DNA of 64,000 nucleotides from Muricea muricata (GCA_963855995.1 OY979718.1:32368982-32432981); one strand, 5' to 3'. Shown: positions 1-41,050, counted from the stretch's first letter. Notes: generated by a model not told the origin, from the letters alone. Translations and numbers: made by a program.

Positions 1-270
1 GCGCAGTAGCTGGAGAGTGAGTGTATAATTTCAGGGACGTGTTAGCTAGCCCATATAATGTCCGTTTGACGGACTCTTCCCAATTAAGACAACTAAGGAA
101 CTTTCCCAATTAGAAGTTGGAAGTTTCTATTTTATAAGATGAATGTGACTGTGCATATTTTTGTTTACTTTTGTCGTTATCTATATTATTAAGAAAATGC
201 TGTAAATAGAAACAACATTTTCCCAATTTACCAAAAACGGACTTAACTTTGGTTTTCCAGCTAACACCCT

Positions 271-511
271 GGGGCCGGTTGTTCGAAGCCCGTTTAGCGT
301 AAACGGTGGATAAGTCAAAATTAAATAACACTCTTACATCACTCGTTAAACTGTTAACTTAAATATTTTGCAGTAGATATGTAGTTGTAAGCATAATCAG
401 TCTATTTAGGTTTAAAACTTTTAGTTTGGTTGTTGAATGAAACTATAAACTTGGTTTCTATTTTGAGCTTAACCACCGTTTAAGCTAAACGGGCTTCGAA
501 CAACCGACCCC
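271..511. mobile_element. MITE with about 38-bp terminal inverted repeats
   Basis: The left end begins ggggccggttgttcgaagcc and the right end is its near-exact reverse complement ending at 511. The interior is AT-rich and non-coding, as in a short non-autonomous DNA transposon. It lies upstream of the first VPS13 exon seen in the window, in what is presumably an intron. Confidence 0.6.
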
Positions 512-573
512 TGAATTTTATACTAAATGAGAGTGATTAGAGATTCATTATGTGTCGAGTGTGAGAACAACTA

Positions 574-632
574 TAGGTCCGTAGACGGGAACCGAACCCA
601 CAGCCGCGCGATACCGCTGTGCTGCGCTGATC
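574..632 (-). repeat. tRNA-derived SINE head
   Basis: Read on the minus strand, the segment has a near-perfect RNA polymerase III B box (complement at 587-599) and an A-box-like stretch (complement at 615-630), spaced as in a tRNA. The cloverleaf arms are not well paired, so a SINE head or tRNA pseudogene is more likely than a working tRNA gene. Confidence 0.4.
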
Positions 633-1119
633 ACGAAGGTGCAAGAGGGACTAAGCGTGATTAAATTGTTTTGGAGGTGGTACTGGTGACACCAAATAGG
701 TTAACACTGGTAATTTGGTAAGGGTGTCTTAATCTCAAGTCAAAATCATGCACTTGCCGAAAACCAAGCTGAGTGAAGCGCTATAAAATATTTTAACTAA
801 TCATAATATATCCTCTGCCTATTCGCAGGCTTACAATCCTAAAATGCCCGTTAATTCCCCTTCCTATTGTCCACTACCCCCCCCCCCTGTAGTGGACCTT
901 GTAGTGGTCAGAACAGTACACCGATATCGTATATGAGCGGGGTTCGGTTGCACCGGAGGTCTATATATATAGTGTTCTTAACTGTTCGCTTTCGCGAACT
1001 GTGAGTGTTAAATTTTTCTGATTGGTTTACAGGCGTAAGTTCTGTATAAGTAAGAAGCTTTGACCATTACAAATTTCTAAGAAAAAATGTTGCATAATTT
1101 ATTTTTATCTTTCCTGCAG

Positions 1120-31013
<29,894 letters not shown>

Positions 31014-32820
31014 TCGATCTCAAAGAGCCAAAAATAAGCTTTCGCTCAGATTCTACAGAACCAACTCGTGAGCACATAGCTTTAAACACGCCAGTATTCA
31101 CATCTACGGGATTGCAAAGAATTCTCGCGAGAGATCCCCTAAACTCCAGTGCTCTGTTTACTGCAATGTTTATGCACCCTTTCTTCAATTTTGGCGTCAT
31201 TGAAAAACTCACTCGTGCATGCATGTTATTTCCAAATTGCACTCAAGACCATGCTATTACCTGTACTAATAATATACAAAGAAAGGTATCCCGACTGTGA
31301 TTGGTCAATTTCAGTGTAGTTAATCCCAAATTGGGGTGCCAGAATCTGTAACAACAGAAGAACCAATCAAATTTCACGCAGAAAAACGGGAGTGCAACGG
31401 CAGTTTTTTTAACAAAACAAACAAATATGGCGGTTGAAATTTGAGAGCAACTGCGGTCAAATTTGGCTGGTTTTTTAACGAAATCAATTTATTTAAATAA
31501 ATTACATCACTATTGGGAAGTTCCGACTACTTTACACATATTTATCACGACGTGATGGGCGTAAAGTTAAAGTTGTTAATGGCAAAAGTGAAGGGGAGCG
31601 ATCGCGATGTAAGTTCAGTTGTATTGCGTGTACTCTTGTCCGGAGCATTTCCTTTTATATTATTAACAAGTAAGTAAGTTTGGTGTCATTGAAAAACTCA
31701 CTTGTTCGTGTTAATAAATATCAAAGCCCAACATAGTGCTTTTTAGTAAAGCCACAAGCAAAACAGTTTCAAAAAGTATATCTTAGAAGTGACGTTTCGT
31801 CTTAACACAAGACATTTTCACACAAAAATGAGTACAAGATACATTAACATGCAATATTTGAATAGACAGCTATTTCAATTGCGGTTGTTTTTCCACAAGC
31901 GTTAATGTAGCTAAACTATGAGCGCGAAGTTTTCCTATGTGGCCTTGATGCTGTTGTAAGGAAGCAATTCCGTGTTTAGAGGTAAAAGTAAGCACTAATC
32001 CGTCTTCCCTTGCGAGCTCATAGTTTGCAGTTCGTGCTTTTGAAGGGGCAACCTTAATGGTAGTAGTGGTAGTATAACTTTTTTATACACGCTGACCCCG
32101 TCAACCGCAGATGATTTCCACGGGGGTGGGGGGAGGGTTACCAGGAAATAATTTTACATGTATAATAATATAAGCTATTTACTAAATATATAAGTTTTAA
32201 GACATAGATATAAGTTTTAATAGTATAAGCTATTTACAAAATATGCATGTCTTAAGACATAGATATAAGTTTTAAGACAGAAAAGTTTAAGATTATTTAA
32301 AGGTAAGTGACTACAGGTTTTTTCGCACTGATATGAGCAGCGACTTTGTTTCGAAAGCAAGAAAGTGACTAGCTTTCCCTAATTTATTTTGCTATAGAAT
32401 TCCATAGATGTGCCCCTTAACTGAAATAGCTGTATAAGTTCCTAGTGTTATGTTACAAAGTGTTAAATTACAAGGGTCAATTGGGTATAACTGGGACAAG
32501 ATAAGACAGCGCGATACAATTGAGACAACGAAGACATTTACACACAAATATATGATACTTTAATTGCTTTTGCACTTACAAATTCTATTGTAATGTAAAA
32601 GACCAATTTCCAGATGAGAACCACGAAACGTCCATGCATTGTTTGAAGAAGGAGCGTAAAGTTGCAGCAATCTTTAAAAGTTTAATGGGCAGCAAGAATA
32701 CATCGGATATTGGCCTCGTTTAAACAATATGTTGCACGATGCTGGATCAAGTTTCATTTTGTTTCAATTTTATTCCAACAGTGTCCAACATAGTTACGTC
32801 AACAAAATTGAATGTTGTTG
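31014..32820. other. Intergenic, short repeats
   Basis: The + strand frame up to 31300 and the overlapping minus-strand frame have no recognised domain. The phrase gtcattgaaaaactcact occurs at about 31197 and again at about 31686. A degenerate repeat with ataagttttaagacatagat spans about 32160-32290. No gene identified. Confidence 0.45.
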
Positions 32821-32829
32821 GGTACATAA

Positions 32830-32929
32830 TGATAATAATAATAATAATGGAAACTTTATTTATTGATTATTAGATGATATACAACTACAATGATAAACCT
32901 CGTTTTACAGGTAGCTTATCAATGTCTAC

Positions 32930-32979
<50 letters not shown>

Positions 32980-33019
32980 AATGATAATAATGATAATAAT
33001 GATAATAATGATAATAATG

Positions 33020-33118
<99 letters not shown>

Positions 33119-33119
33119 T
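32830..33119. repeat. (AAT)n / (GATAAT)n microsatellite
   Basis: A short (ATA)n block at 32830 is followed by a long compound repeat of AAT units with embedded GATAAT at 32931-33117. On the minus strand it lies just past the 3' end of a LINE fragment, a position where such elements carry simple-repeat tails. Confidence 0.95.
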
Positions 33120-33399
33120 AATGATATATTTGCCACAAAACACGTTTATACAAAATAGCATGTAGTAGACATAATAAATAGTATATAAAATCACTGAGAA
33201 TATAATAAATTGATCAAGAAGTAATTATAATAGAATTTACGTAGTATGGCGAGGAGACCTCCAGAAACCACCAGGCTTGTACAAGGGAGGTCACCTCGTA
33301 ATAAGGGATTATCTATTAAAAGTTACTTATAGTATAATTATACTATTACTTATTAGTATTATTAGGCAACACAAAATTATATATGTTTTTATCCATAAT

Positions 33400-33798
33400 T
33401 TAGGATGACTTTTTCAATAGAAATTTAATCATTCTGTTCCTGAAACAACTAGAAGTCTCTTGATTAGCAATATCTTTTGGTAATGAATTCCACAATTTTA
33501 GTCCCCGAAATAATATAGTAAATTGTTTAGCAATAGTTCTGCAAGCGTGAGTACGATAATCGAATGCATGTCTTGTATCATGTGTATGTATTTGATTTCC
33601 TGTAATAAATAACGTGTTAAGTGACGAAGGTAGAGAATGGCTATGGTATAAAAACATAAAATTAGCTGTATAAAAAGTATTTATTTGGTATATATCCAAC
33701 ACGCCTAGCTGCAAAAAGAGTGGTTTTGTATGTGCACGATAATACGCATTTGTAATTGCCCGCACAGCGCGCTTTTGCATTAAAAGTAGTCTAGTCAT
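33400..33798 (-). pseudogene. LINE reverse transcriptase C-terminal fragment
   Basis: The 132-residue open frame begins LLLMQKRAVRAITNAYYRAH and has the LFLQLGVL and GLKLWNSLPKDI segments that follow the polymerase core in L2/CR1-type LINEs of invertebrates. It lacks the catalytic domain, so it is a 5'-truncated copy, the usual outcome of LINE insertion. Its stop is followed about 280 bp downstream by the AAT microsatellite. Confidence 0.85.
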
Positions 33799-33799
33799 A

Positions 33800-35150
33800 G
33801 CCTAATACATTTGAACTGCTTGGATGCCTGTTTCATGACTAATGCTCTTTACCTGAGCAATCCATTCGTGCTTTGCTCGATTTGGAGGAAATGGCAGATA
33901 TTTTCTTTAAATTTGTGTTCTAATACTTTACTGCTTTAAAATTTTTGTACTCAATTGGTCGGTACTGTAATCGGTACGTACCTACAATCCTTTCCAGGAT
34001 GATATTGTTAATTTTCATCTTCATAAATGTGTTTCAGCCCTCCGCAGAAATCATATCACAACCCTCACGACCCGATAGCTTTAATTTAACAACATGCAGT
34101 ATAAATTACCTAAACAGTAATTCTATTTTACAGATTGTACAGAAAAAGCTGGAGGAACAATTGTATCATTTTAGAGTCACAAAGTAATTTGCCGAACCAT
34201 GCAGCAATCTCTACAAACCATGTAGTATAATATACGTACACTTGTAAGCATTCGTTCTCAAGTATAAGTTGTTCAAGAAAAACTCTAATCAGCACTGTAT
34301 AGATTTAATTCCCCGCCTGTTTATCTAACCGAAAAGTTAGACCTAAGCTACGATATCTCAATACATACAGTCATTACTGTATTTCAATACAATCAGTCAC
34401 TGACTGAGTATTTCAATTAACTTCTGCATGTATAAATTACGTGTATAATTGATTTAGTTTTTATATATAGGCAAGATTACAAGATTAAACAAGTATAATG
34501 ATTAAATACCACTGCTCGCCTTTCCCCTTGGAACTCATTTACCCTGTCGAACAATTAGCTGCAACCAAAAGTGATAAAAACTACAAAAACTATTTATTTG
34601 TTATTTCCCGATTCTTATAGGGCTAAACAGAAGGGTCACTCGAGTCGAACCTTTCAAGTTTGTGTCCCCGCGCATGTAGCATTGCACATGTTACGAGGTT
34701 CTGGCCAGTCAACTGCACTTTCTAGCAAATAGAAACGCTGAACTGGTTGTTCTGCCATTATTCAGGCCAGTCAATTGCATTTAAATAGGGGGCATGTTGC
34801 ACTGATGAATGGCCCTGCTGTTTATTCCCTGTACTGTGGCTTAAGACCACCTCAAGCATTTTGTTGAGAACAGAACAAAATTTCTATCGCACTTATGTAG
34901 CTACTTTGCACAATACTGCACTGACATTAAAAATACATAAATTTAAAATAAGCATACGAATTAATTTGAACAGAAACTGTTTTCATTTTTTCCCAGAGTT
35001 GAGCATGTAAACCACTAAATTGATTCAAACCAATTTTTTCATATCGCTGGGGATGGCTCTGAAATAAAAACTGCGCGTCCTGAAAGACAAGCGTTAAGTT
35101 GTTAGGAAGATGGTGCACTTAAATTGGATAACACTCGCTACCAATTCCAC
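33800..35150. other. Intergenic, nothing recognised
   Basis: AT-rich; isolated small frames only. Confidence 0.5.
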
Positions 35151-35154
35151 TTGA

Positions 35155-35226
35155 CTTGATAGCTCAATTGGCAGAGCGGCGGTCCAGAAACCCGAAGATG
35201 CGAGTTAAAATCCCACTCGAGACAAC
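35155..35226 (+). repeat. tRNA-like sequence (SINE or tRNA pseudogene)
   Basis: A clear tRNA-type A box (tagctcaattggcagagc) is followed at the right distance by a weakened B box (gagttaaaatccc). The anticodon stem does not pair cleanly, so a working tRNA is unlikely. Confidence 0.5.
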
Positions 35227-36334
35227 GAATTTTTTGTTGTTCTCGACTGCAGTGTCTGATTAATATGAATCTAGTTTTCCATATCTCTGAGGATGGCTCT
35301 GATGCTTACAGACGCGGTTACAGGTAGTTAGGATGGGTTTTAGGGTTTGCATGCAGATGGAGGTTTGTTACTTTTGAAACGAAAACGTAATTAACACGCG
35401 TGATATGCAACGCAAATAATTCCGTCAAACACAATGTGGTCGAAATAAGGCTTGTTGCAATTGCGTGACTAAAAAGGTCATATACTGTAGTATTGTACTT
35501 TACGACTTGAGAAGATCGTGTTCTGTGGACCGTGTTCTGTGTTTTGGTAAAATATTGTTCAATTCATCCAGATCGCATTTTAGGCGTTCACAACAGGATT
35601 ATAAAGTCATCACTACATGTGTAAACTAATGGAAGTACGAATGGACGCACACCTTCTAATAAATTACGTTGTAAACAAAGAGTAAAATAAATTACGTCAT
35701 CTCTAGCTACTTAAAAAACCCTTGAGTATTTAATCACTAAAACCTTACCTGAAAGAGCATTTGGGCTGTTCGTTGTGTAAACTGGTGAAAAGTAAATGTT
35801 TACCTGATCCTTACAAAGCCTAAGGTTGTGTCAAATACACATGAGTATTATGCAAAAATATAAGGCAAGTTAAACTGTAGTTGACATGAAACATATTTCT
35901 ATGGTTAGTATAGTAGAGATACAGGGGTGTATCAAAAAAGGTAGTTTTACTTTGGAGTGCTCTAGACCGCTAAATTTTTGATATACAGACATAATTCTTT
36001 CACAGTTGGAAAGACCAGGCTTTTAGCTTTTTGAATGCCATCAATATTGTAAAATTTGATAAACAATGGAGCACATACGAATCAGATAAAAATTTCCGGT
36101 CGAAATCGCATTTTTTCACCTTTTGAGAATTTAATGAGAATCTGTTGAAAGTTGATTCCGTGTGGTAATCAAAATTTACAATTTTGAGCTTAGGTATTAA
36201 AATGAATGCATATATCTTATTAGCCCACGTTAATTTTTTCTTGTGACAGATAGATGATTAATGGCATAATGACATTTTCTTTTATTCAGAGGTGAAAATA
36301 TGCGATTTCGACGGGGGGGGGGGTAAGTCCTTGC
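35227..36334. other. Intergenic with Tc1-like end and small hairpin
   Basis: At about 35921 the sequence tacaggggtgtatcaaaaaa looks like a Tc1-type terminus, but no matching right end was identified. gtcgaaatcgcattttttca (36101) and its inverse gtgaaaatatgcgatttcgac (36293) form a 200-bp inverted pair ending at a G10 run. Confidence 0.4.
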
Positions 36335-36344
36335 ATCGATATTA

Positions 36345-36600
36345 CAGGGTTCTTGTCCCTATGCCTGTATATGATTGATTTTGGGTGGTTTGTGTGCTCC
36401 CCTAGGCGCCTCTCGAGTGTCGTGGTGGTCGACTTGACGTATACGCATGATCTAAGTCTATTTTGTATATTTTGCCTTTTTGATGCTCGGTTTTGCCGAC
36501 TGTTAGCGTCTCGTGCTTATTGTCAATCTTGTAATGATACACACTCTTTAGGCCTTCAATGTGGACGAATTTGAATTGTGTAGGTTGAACTTTTTTCGGA
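36345..36600 (-). pseudogene. GIY-YIG nuclease domain fragment, copy 1
   Basis: The minus strand encodes YVKSTTTTLERRLGEHTN, close to the second copy at 37057-37330, with a frame break before it. GIY-YIG nucleases cut DNA using the GIY and YIG strand residues and a helix Arg, which is seen here in ERRLGEH. It is part of a head-to-tail duplication of about 720 bp. Confidence 0.65.
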
Positions 36601-37031
36601 ACTCGTTGATCTGGAACACCATGCCGTTTCTCCTTATCGTGACGGCGCTTTGGGTTATGGCTTTCACATCATACTATTGAGAACTGTACATGTTCCTACC
36701 TTTCATATTATCGTATTGTTCGACTTCCCCATTGTAGACTAATCTGACACCGACATGGACCTCTTCTCGTGGGATGGCCTTGTATCGCCGTGTTGTTTTG
36801 GTCCTATTGCCACTCAATGTTCATAGTATTCTTAACTCTTTGTTTTTGGCATTATCTGTTATTTTAAGCATTTTTTCCACCCTTGCACATAGCTCGCTCT
36901 TCCTTTCGATTTTGAAGGAGTGGTTCATTGCTGGTCTTTCTCTGAACCCCTCTTTTGTTCAATAATATGTCACCGTACTTTTTGTATAGCTTAATGTACC
37001 TACCTCAACCTTTTCTAGCGCACGCTTGTCC

Positions 37032-37235
37032 TTACATGGGCACATACATACGTACGATCGATATTACAGGGCTCTTGTCCCTATGCCTGTATATGATTGA
37101 TTTTGGGACGTTGGTGTGCTCCCCCAGACGCCTCTCGAGTGTCTTGGTGGTCGACTCGACGTATACGCATCCATTATCTAAGTCTATTTTGTATAATTTG
37201 CCTTTTTGATACTCGGTTTTGCCGACTGTTGACAT
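37032..37235 (-). pseudogene. GIY-YIG nuclease domain, copy 2
   Basis: A 67-residue open frame with GKLYKIDLDNGCVYVESTTK then TLERRLGEHTN. LYKI corresponds to the GIY strand and VYVES to the YIG strand, with Glu where the family normally has Gly. It follows, on the minus strand, a helicase C-terminal segment, so it may have been the C-terminal domain of one long protein. Stops separate the two parts now. Confidence 0.75.
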
Positions 37236-37329
37236 CTCGTGATATTGTCAATCTTGTAATGAAACACGCTCTTTAGGCCTTTAATGTGGACGACTTTGAA
37301 TCGTGTAGGATGAACTTTTTTCGGAACTC

Positions 37330-37637
37330 GTTGAGAATTGTACATGTTCCTATCTTTCATATTATCATTACAGATTATGGGGGTACCGGCGCAGACCCTG
37401 TATTGTTCGACCTCCCCATTGTGGACGAATCTGACATTGACATAGTCCTTGCATTCCCTGTATAAATTTCTCAGAGCACTTTTTGTTGACCCTTCGCCTG
37501 GTGCTGTTCAGGTAGCATATATTAACGGTACTATCCACATATCCGTCTAGTTTTAATTTTCCTTAATCTGGCCAGTCTTAAGGAATGCAGACAGCATGTC
37601 GTACGTCCTAGCGTCGTATCTCACACTCTTTTCGATG
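37330..37637 (-). pseudogene. Superfamily 1 helicase C-terminal fragment
   Basis: Reading leftward from 37637, the frame enters directly from the flanking TA and stays open for about 27 codons (IEKSVRYDARTYDMLSAFLK) before stops. A later stretch near 37400-37450 encodes VCAGTPIICNDN, like the motif before motif VI where SF1 helicases carry a GxPVI-type segment. It is the continuation of the helicase at 53911-54407, separated from it by the nested insertions. Confidence 0.65.
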
Positions 37638-38171
37638 TACGGGGAGTTGGCAAAAAAGGAGCCCCCTTAAAAAAATGGCTTACATGGTTTGTAATGACTA
37701 CAAATAAGGAGAATGTTAACAAAATTTGTGTTTTTGTACTTGCATAGGTATCTGTGTGTAAGTACAAACAATAATCGCAATTCTTACTCAAATGTTTGAA
37801 AAACAGGTGCATTTAGTGAGTTTTTAAAATAAATTCAAAATGGCGGTTTTAAATCGGAAACTTGCTAATGTAGTTGAATTATTTCTTCAGCACGTGTCTT
37901 CTCTGCATTGTTCATAAACGACAAGGTGGGATGTGTCGATAAATTTCTGCAAATTATCACTTTCAAGCCGAATTTTTTTGTAGCTTTTGCATTTTAGATT
38001 TTTACTTTTAAATCCCTAATCCAGAAATCAGGAACCAAATGTTGATGATTGTTTGCTTCAAGACCCAGATTTTTTTTATTAACACAGCATTTGGATTACA
38101 CTATGTCTACATCAGGTACTGGTGCATCACACGGTAAGTCAACCAACTGGCTAAAACATAAAGTAAGTGTG

Positions 38172-38304
38172 AGTAGGTATGGTGCAGGTATAGAACACTT
38201 ACGCCAGCATTTTTCAGGAGCTCTTACCCGTGTCAGTTAGTTACCAGGCTATGATGTGTATACCGTGGCGCGCGCATGTTGACCGGAAATACCTGCGCTA
38301 TGCG
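38172..38304. repeat. Polinton left terminal inverted repeat
   Basis: Begins agtaggtatggtgcagg and matches the inverse of the right end up to ...gctatgcg, with one substitution and one T-run length difference. Confidence 0.97.
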
Positions 38305-38331
38305 TCAGGTTTTAATGTTTTTGCTTGCAAA

Positions 38332-38376
38332 ATGGCTTTTCAAGGTGATCTGTTATTCGTTTACTGTTTAGTCTAA
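38332..38376 (+). other. Duplicated start of the first Polinton gene (short upstream frame)
   Basis: The sequence gcaaaatggcttttcaa and its surroundings at 38326-38349 recur at 38414-38437, 88 bp downstream, where they begin the 142-residue gene. The first copy starts with the same Met-Ala-Phe-Gln but stops after 14 codons. It may act as an upstream frame or simply be a duplication scar. Confidence 0.6.
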
Positions 38377-38419
38377 TTTAGCAATTGCTACCGTGTAGAC
38401 GTGCTTTTTTGTTTGCAAA

Positions 38420-38848
38420 ATGGCTTTTCAAAGTGATAACCTTAAGAAGATAGCACCAATGGACATAAGTCACTTAGAAAATTTTTTAAGTAATCGTCAA
38501 ATAATGATTGAAGAAAAATTGTTGAAGTGTTACGCAGAGGAAACTGCATCCCGTGTCATGGTCTTAGTAACGGAATACTGCAATGGTTGTCTTATTGATC
38601 ATCCTTCGCAACGTCAGCATGATTGTTTGATGATGGAAGTGGATGAACGGATGTGTTTATATTTTGATGAAGCAGTGAATTCTGTGTCTGAAGCGACAAT
38701 TGTTCAGAATTTTATGAACAGTTTACAAGATATGAAACCAACAGTAAATGGACTTGAACTTTTGAAGTACACATGTCAAGACTATAGGAAAGAACTTTCT
38801 TCAAGAGAACGAAAAAAACTTAAAACTAAAACTCGGGAACTATTGTAG
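38420..38848 (+). CDS. Unknown 142-residue Polinton protein
   Basis: An intact frame of 142 residues starting just inside the left TIR, with a favourable aaaATGG context. It is largely helical in appearance, has five Cys and His residues around CNGCLIDHPSQRQHDC that could bind a metal, and ends in a basic Lys/Arg-rich tail (RERKKLKTKTREL). I recognise no named family. Being first in the rightward set and unbroken in an otherwise damaged element, it may be an early regulatory protein; that is inference. Confidence 0.75.
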   Translation: MAFQSDNLKKIAPMDISHLENFLSNRQIMIEEKLLKCYAEETASRVMVLVTEYCNGCLIDHPSQRQHDCLMMEVDERMCLYFDEAVNSVSEATIVQNFMNSLQDMKPTVNGLELLKYTCQDYRKELSSRERKKLKTKTRELL

Positions 38849-39116
38849 TTATCAGTTTTATTTTATACAGCTATACTTTTACAAAATGATTATGTATATA
38901 TATATATATATAAAAATATAAAAATTAAGGACATTTTACGGTACATAAACTAATTGAATAAGACTTCACCAATTACTCTGTAAAAGACAAGTAAAATAAT
39001 GTTAATATTCCAAGCTTGTAAGAGATGATATAGTTTATTAAGGAAATACATATGCCATTAAATTTAACCAAAAAGTGGGGTTTTTAAATAATTCATCCGT
39101 TTCCGGATCAGGAGCT
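38849..39116. other. Non-coding spacer
   Basis: AT-rich stretch with a short (TA)n at 38894-38912; no frame. Confidence 0.5.
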
Positions 39117-39362
39117 CTAAAACGAAAACAATGAACTGTCAGACTTCACGTTACAAAATAATGCTGCGAAATTAATTATTCTTATGCATAAAACAATATA
39201 GGTATATGCTAAGACTTGCCTGCATGTGGGGCAGGAAAATGCTTCATTAAAATTTAGGAGGAATTGCTCCATTTCGTTAGCATGCAGCACATGTCCGCAT
39301 GCCGGTTTTACTATAAACCCATTACACAGGGAACATGTATCTAAAGTATGAGAAAAAAACAA
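39117..39362 (-). CDS. RING-type zinc-finger protein (partial or spliced)
   Basis: The frame holds CSLCNGFIVKPACGHVLHAN followed by FSCPTCRQ, a compact RING-like C-x2-C...C-x-H...C-x2-C pattern typical of ubiquitin ligases. Only about 45 residues belong to the finger; the C-terminal 30 are hydrophobic and look like read-through. A good splice acceptor (ttttttctcatactttag) lies 5' of the first Cys on this strand, so the finger may be one exon of a longer gene. It is opposite in orientation to its neighbours. Confidence 0.55.
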   Translation of the reverse strand: MFFSHTLDTCSLCNGFIVKPACGHVLHANEMEQFLLNFNEAFSCPTCRQVLAYTYIVLCIRIINFAALFCNVKSDSSLFSF

Positions 39363-39399
39363 TGAGATTTTACTTTATGCATGGTTAATAAATATTTTC

Positions 39400-40260
39400 C
39401 GTTTTTCCATATTTATGTTAATAATTTGTTCACGTATGTAGTTAGTTGTATACACAGTTTATTACAAATGATTACATTTGCATGAAGTGTCTAAAAGATA
39501 AAAAATGAAAGTGGACTTATAGAACTACAAATACAAAAAATAAAATAATTGATATTAAATGCTTACCAATTCGGCTTTTCATGTTGATTATTGTGCGTTG
39601 TTGATTACTATATAGTCTTTGAGAGCCTTAGGTTATTTGATTGTGTTTGTACTGAGGTCATGAATATATTAATCGTGTTATCTCTAGACTAGGTAAACTT
39701 CATTGTTGCTCAGTAGGTCCTACGGTTAAGCTTGCTGTGATTATTGTGTTTACATTTCTGGTTATAGGTAGGTCCCTTTCTTGCCGTAGCCCGTAGGTTA
39801 TGCGTTATTCAGTTCTTGCTGTGATTGTTGAGTTTATTTCCTATAGAGTAAATAGATTCATTTTCAAGGTCAGGAAGATTCTTTTCTTTCTGTAGGTCAT
39901 GCATTATTTTGTTCTTGCTGTGATTGCTGAGTTTATTTCAACTCCTACAGAGTATAGGTAGATTCCTTTCTTGCTGTAGGTCATGCGTTGTTCGGTTCTT
40001 ACTGTGATGATCGTCTTATTTCAAGGTCAGGAAGATTCTTTTCTTTCTGTAGGTCATGCGTTATTTTGTTCTTTACTTCTTGCTGTGGTTGTGTTATTTA
40101 CAAAGATACATCAGTCAGGAGTCATTCTGCTTTCACGCTGTGGATCGTGGTTGGGTGTCGTTCCGTTTTTCATTGTAGACCAGGTGTTAATGCTAATTAA
40201 AATTATACGGGTTAGTTTGCGTTATGATTATTAGTGTACCCTGAAAATTTGGCGCGAAAA
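39400..40260. repeat. Non-coding region with degenerate tandem repeats
   Basis: From about 39720 to 40110, units of roughly 85-105 bp built from tctgtaggtcatgcgtt, gttcttgctgtgattg and aggtcaggaagattc recur four to five times with drift. The small frames here come from the repeats. The position between the first gene and the GRF gene would suit a regulatory role, but nothing proves it. Confidence 0.6.
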
Positions 40261-40267
40261 CCGTACA

Positions 40268-40277
40268 TATAAAAATA
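40268..40277 (+). promoter_or_regulatory. TATA box candidate
   Basis: tataaaaata lies about 70 bp upstream of the ATG at 40341 in an otherwise mixed-composition stretch, at a position suited to directing transcription of the GRF zinc-finger gene. Confidence 0.4.
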
Positions 40278-40340
40278 GGGGGTGTTTCATTGCGTCCACA
40301 GACTTGGGATTTAGTTCGATAGATCACCACTAAAAAAAAT

Positions 40341-40769
40341 ATGGTTTCTGTAAAGAAGTATCCCTGCTTTTGTGGTGCTGGAGTGAAACAATTCAAGTCC
40401 AAAGATGATCGCTCTTTTTTGACATGTAGAGAAGAAACCTGCACCTTTTTCACTCCAGCAGACCAGTATACTAATTTGATGGACGTGTTCGAGACGAAAG
40501 TGCTGAAACAGTACAAACCCAACAAGTTCCCCGTGTGCAATTGTGAGGATGTGGCCAGTTTATGGGTCTCTCATTCGTCGTCTAATCCTGATCGCCCGTA
40601 CTTTCGCTGCCAAGAAACGGATGCAAATGAGAAGCGCGACTTTTTTCAGTGGGCTGATGTAAAGTCCGTAAAGAAAACGAAGAGAAAAAGGAATGACTTG
40701 AAAAAAGTGACGAAAGGAAAACGGTTCAAAAAGGTGCAAATGCTGGAATCATCAGACGAAGAGGACTAA
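40341..40769 (+). CDS. GRF zinc-finger protein
   Basis: Intact 142-residue protein with two GRF-type zinc fingers. The first has CFCGAGVKQFKSKDDRSFLTC and EETCTFF; the second has CNCEDVASLWVSHSSSNPDR and YFRCQETD, ending DFFQWAD. GRF fingers bind single-stranded nucleic acid or protein partners and occur in topoisomerase III and APE2. The second finger lacks the fourth Cys before FFQW (Arg-Asp instead). A basic Lys-rich region followed by acidic SSDEED closes the protein. It precedes PolB, so a role in replication is plausible. Confidence 0.85.
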   Translation: MVSVKKYPCFCGAGVKQFKSKDDRSFLTCREETCTFFTPADQYTNLMDVFETKVLKQYKPNKFPVCNCEDVASLWVSHSSSNPDRPYFRCQETDANEKRDFFQWADVKSVKKTKRKRNDLKKVTKGKRFKKVQMLESSDEED

Positions 40770-41050
40770 GACTTTTTACAAACATTATTTTAGAACTATG
40801 CCTATATGTAAGTTTATGCCGTTTTCTATTATGAACACATGAATCGAACAGTTATGAACAATTAAGTAATATATTATTGTATGTTAACATGATTCATTAA
40901 TTAAATACTGTTAAAACTACCACCAATGGTGCGCTGTGAGTGTGTTGTACATATAGAAATGAGGTAGCTTAGTTCCTTATTATTGCGCAAAGGTGTTCTC
41001 ATTGAACAGATCAGTCAAGTTCTTGTTTTACGGTTTTTATCTTTTTAAAA

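Larger units (their letters stand above)
36335..37480. repeat. Tandem duplication of about 720 bp
   Basis: The block starting atcgatattacagg at 36337 recurs at about 37058. The order within each copy is the same: GIY-YIG fragment, then the aactgtacatgttcctacct block (36680 and about 37327), then the ttgttcgac(t/c)tccccattgt block (36716 and 37402). Divergence of roughly 10 percent shows the duplication is not recent. The first copy carries an extra stretch of about 300 bp around 36760-37050. Confidence 0.8.

Noticed and set aside
32885..33194. Long Asn-, Tyr-, Leu- or Ile-rich open frames
   Set aside because: They are translations of the AAT microsatellite.
35155..35226. Functional tRNA gene
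   Set aside because: Weak B box and no clean anticodon stem; better explained as a SINE or pseudogene.
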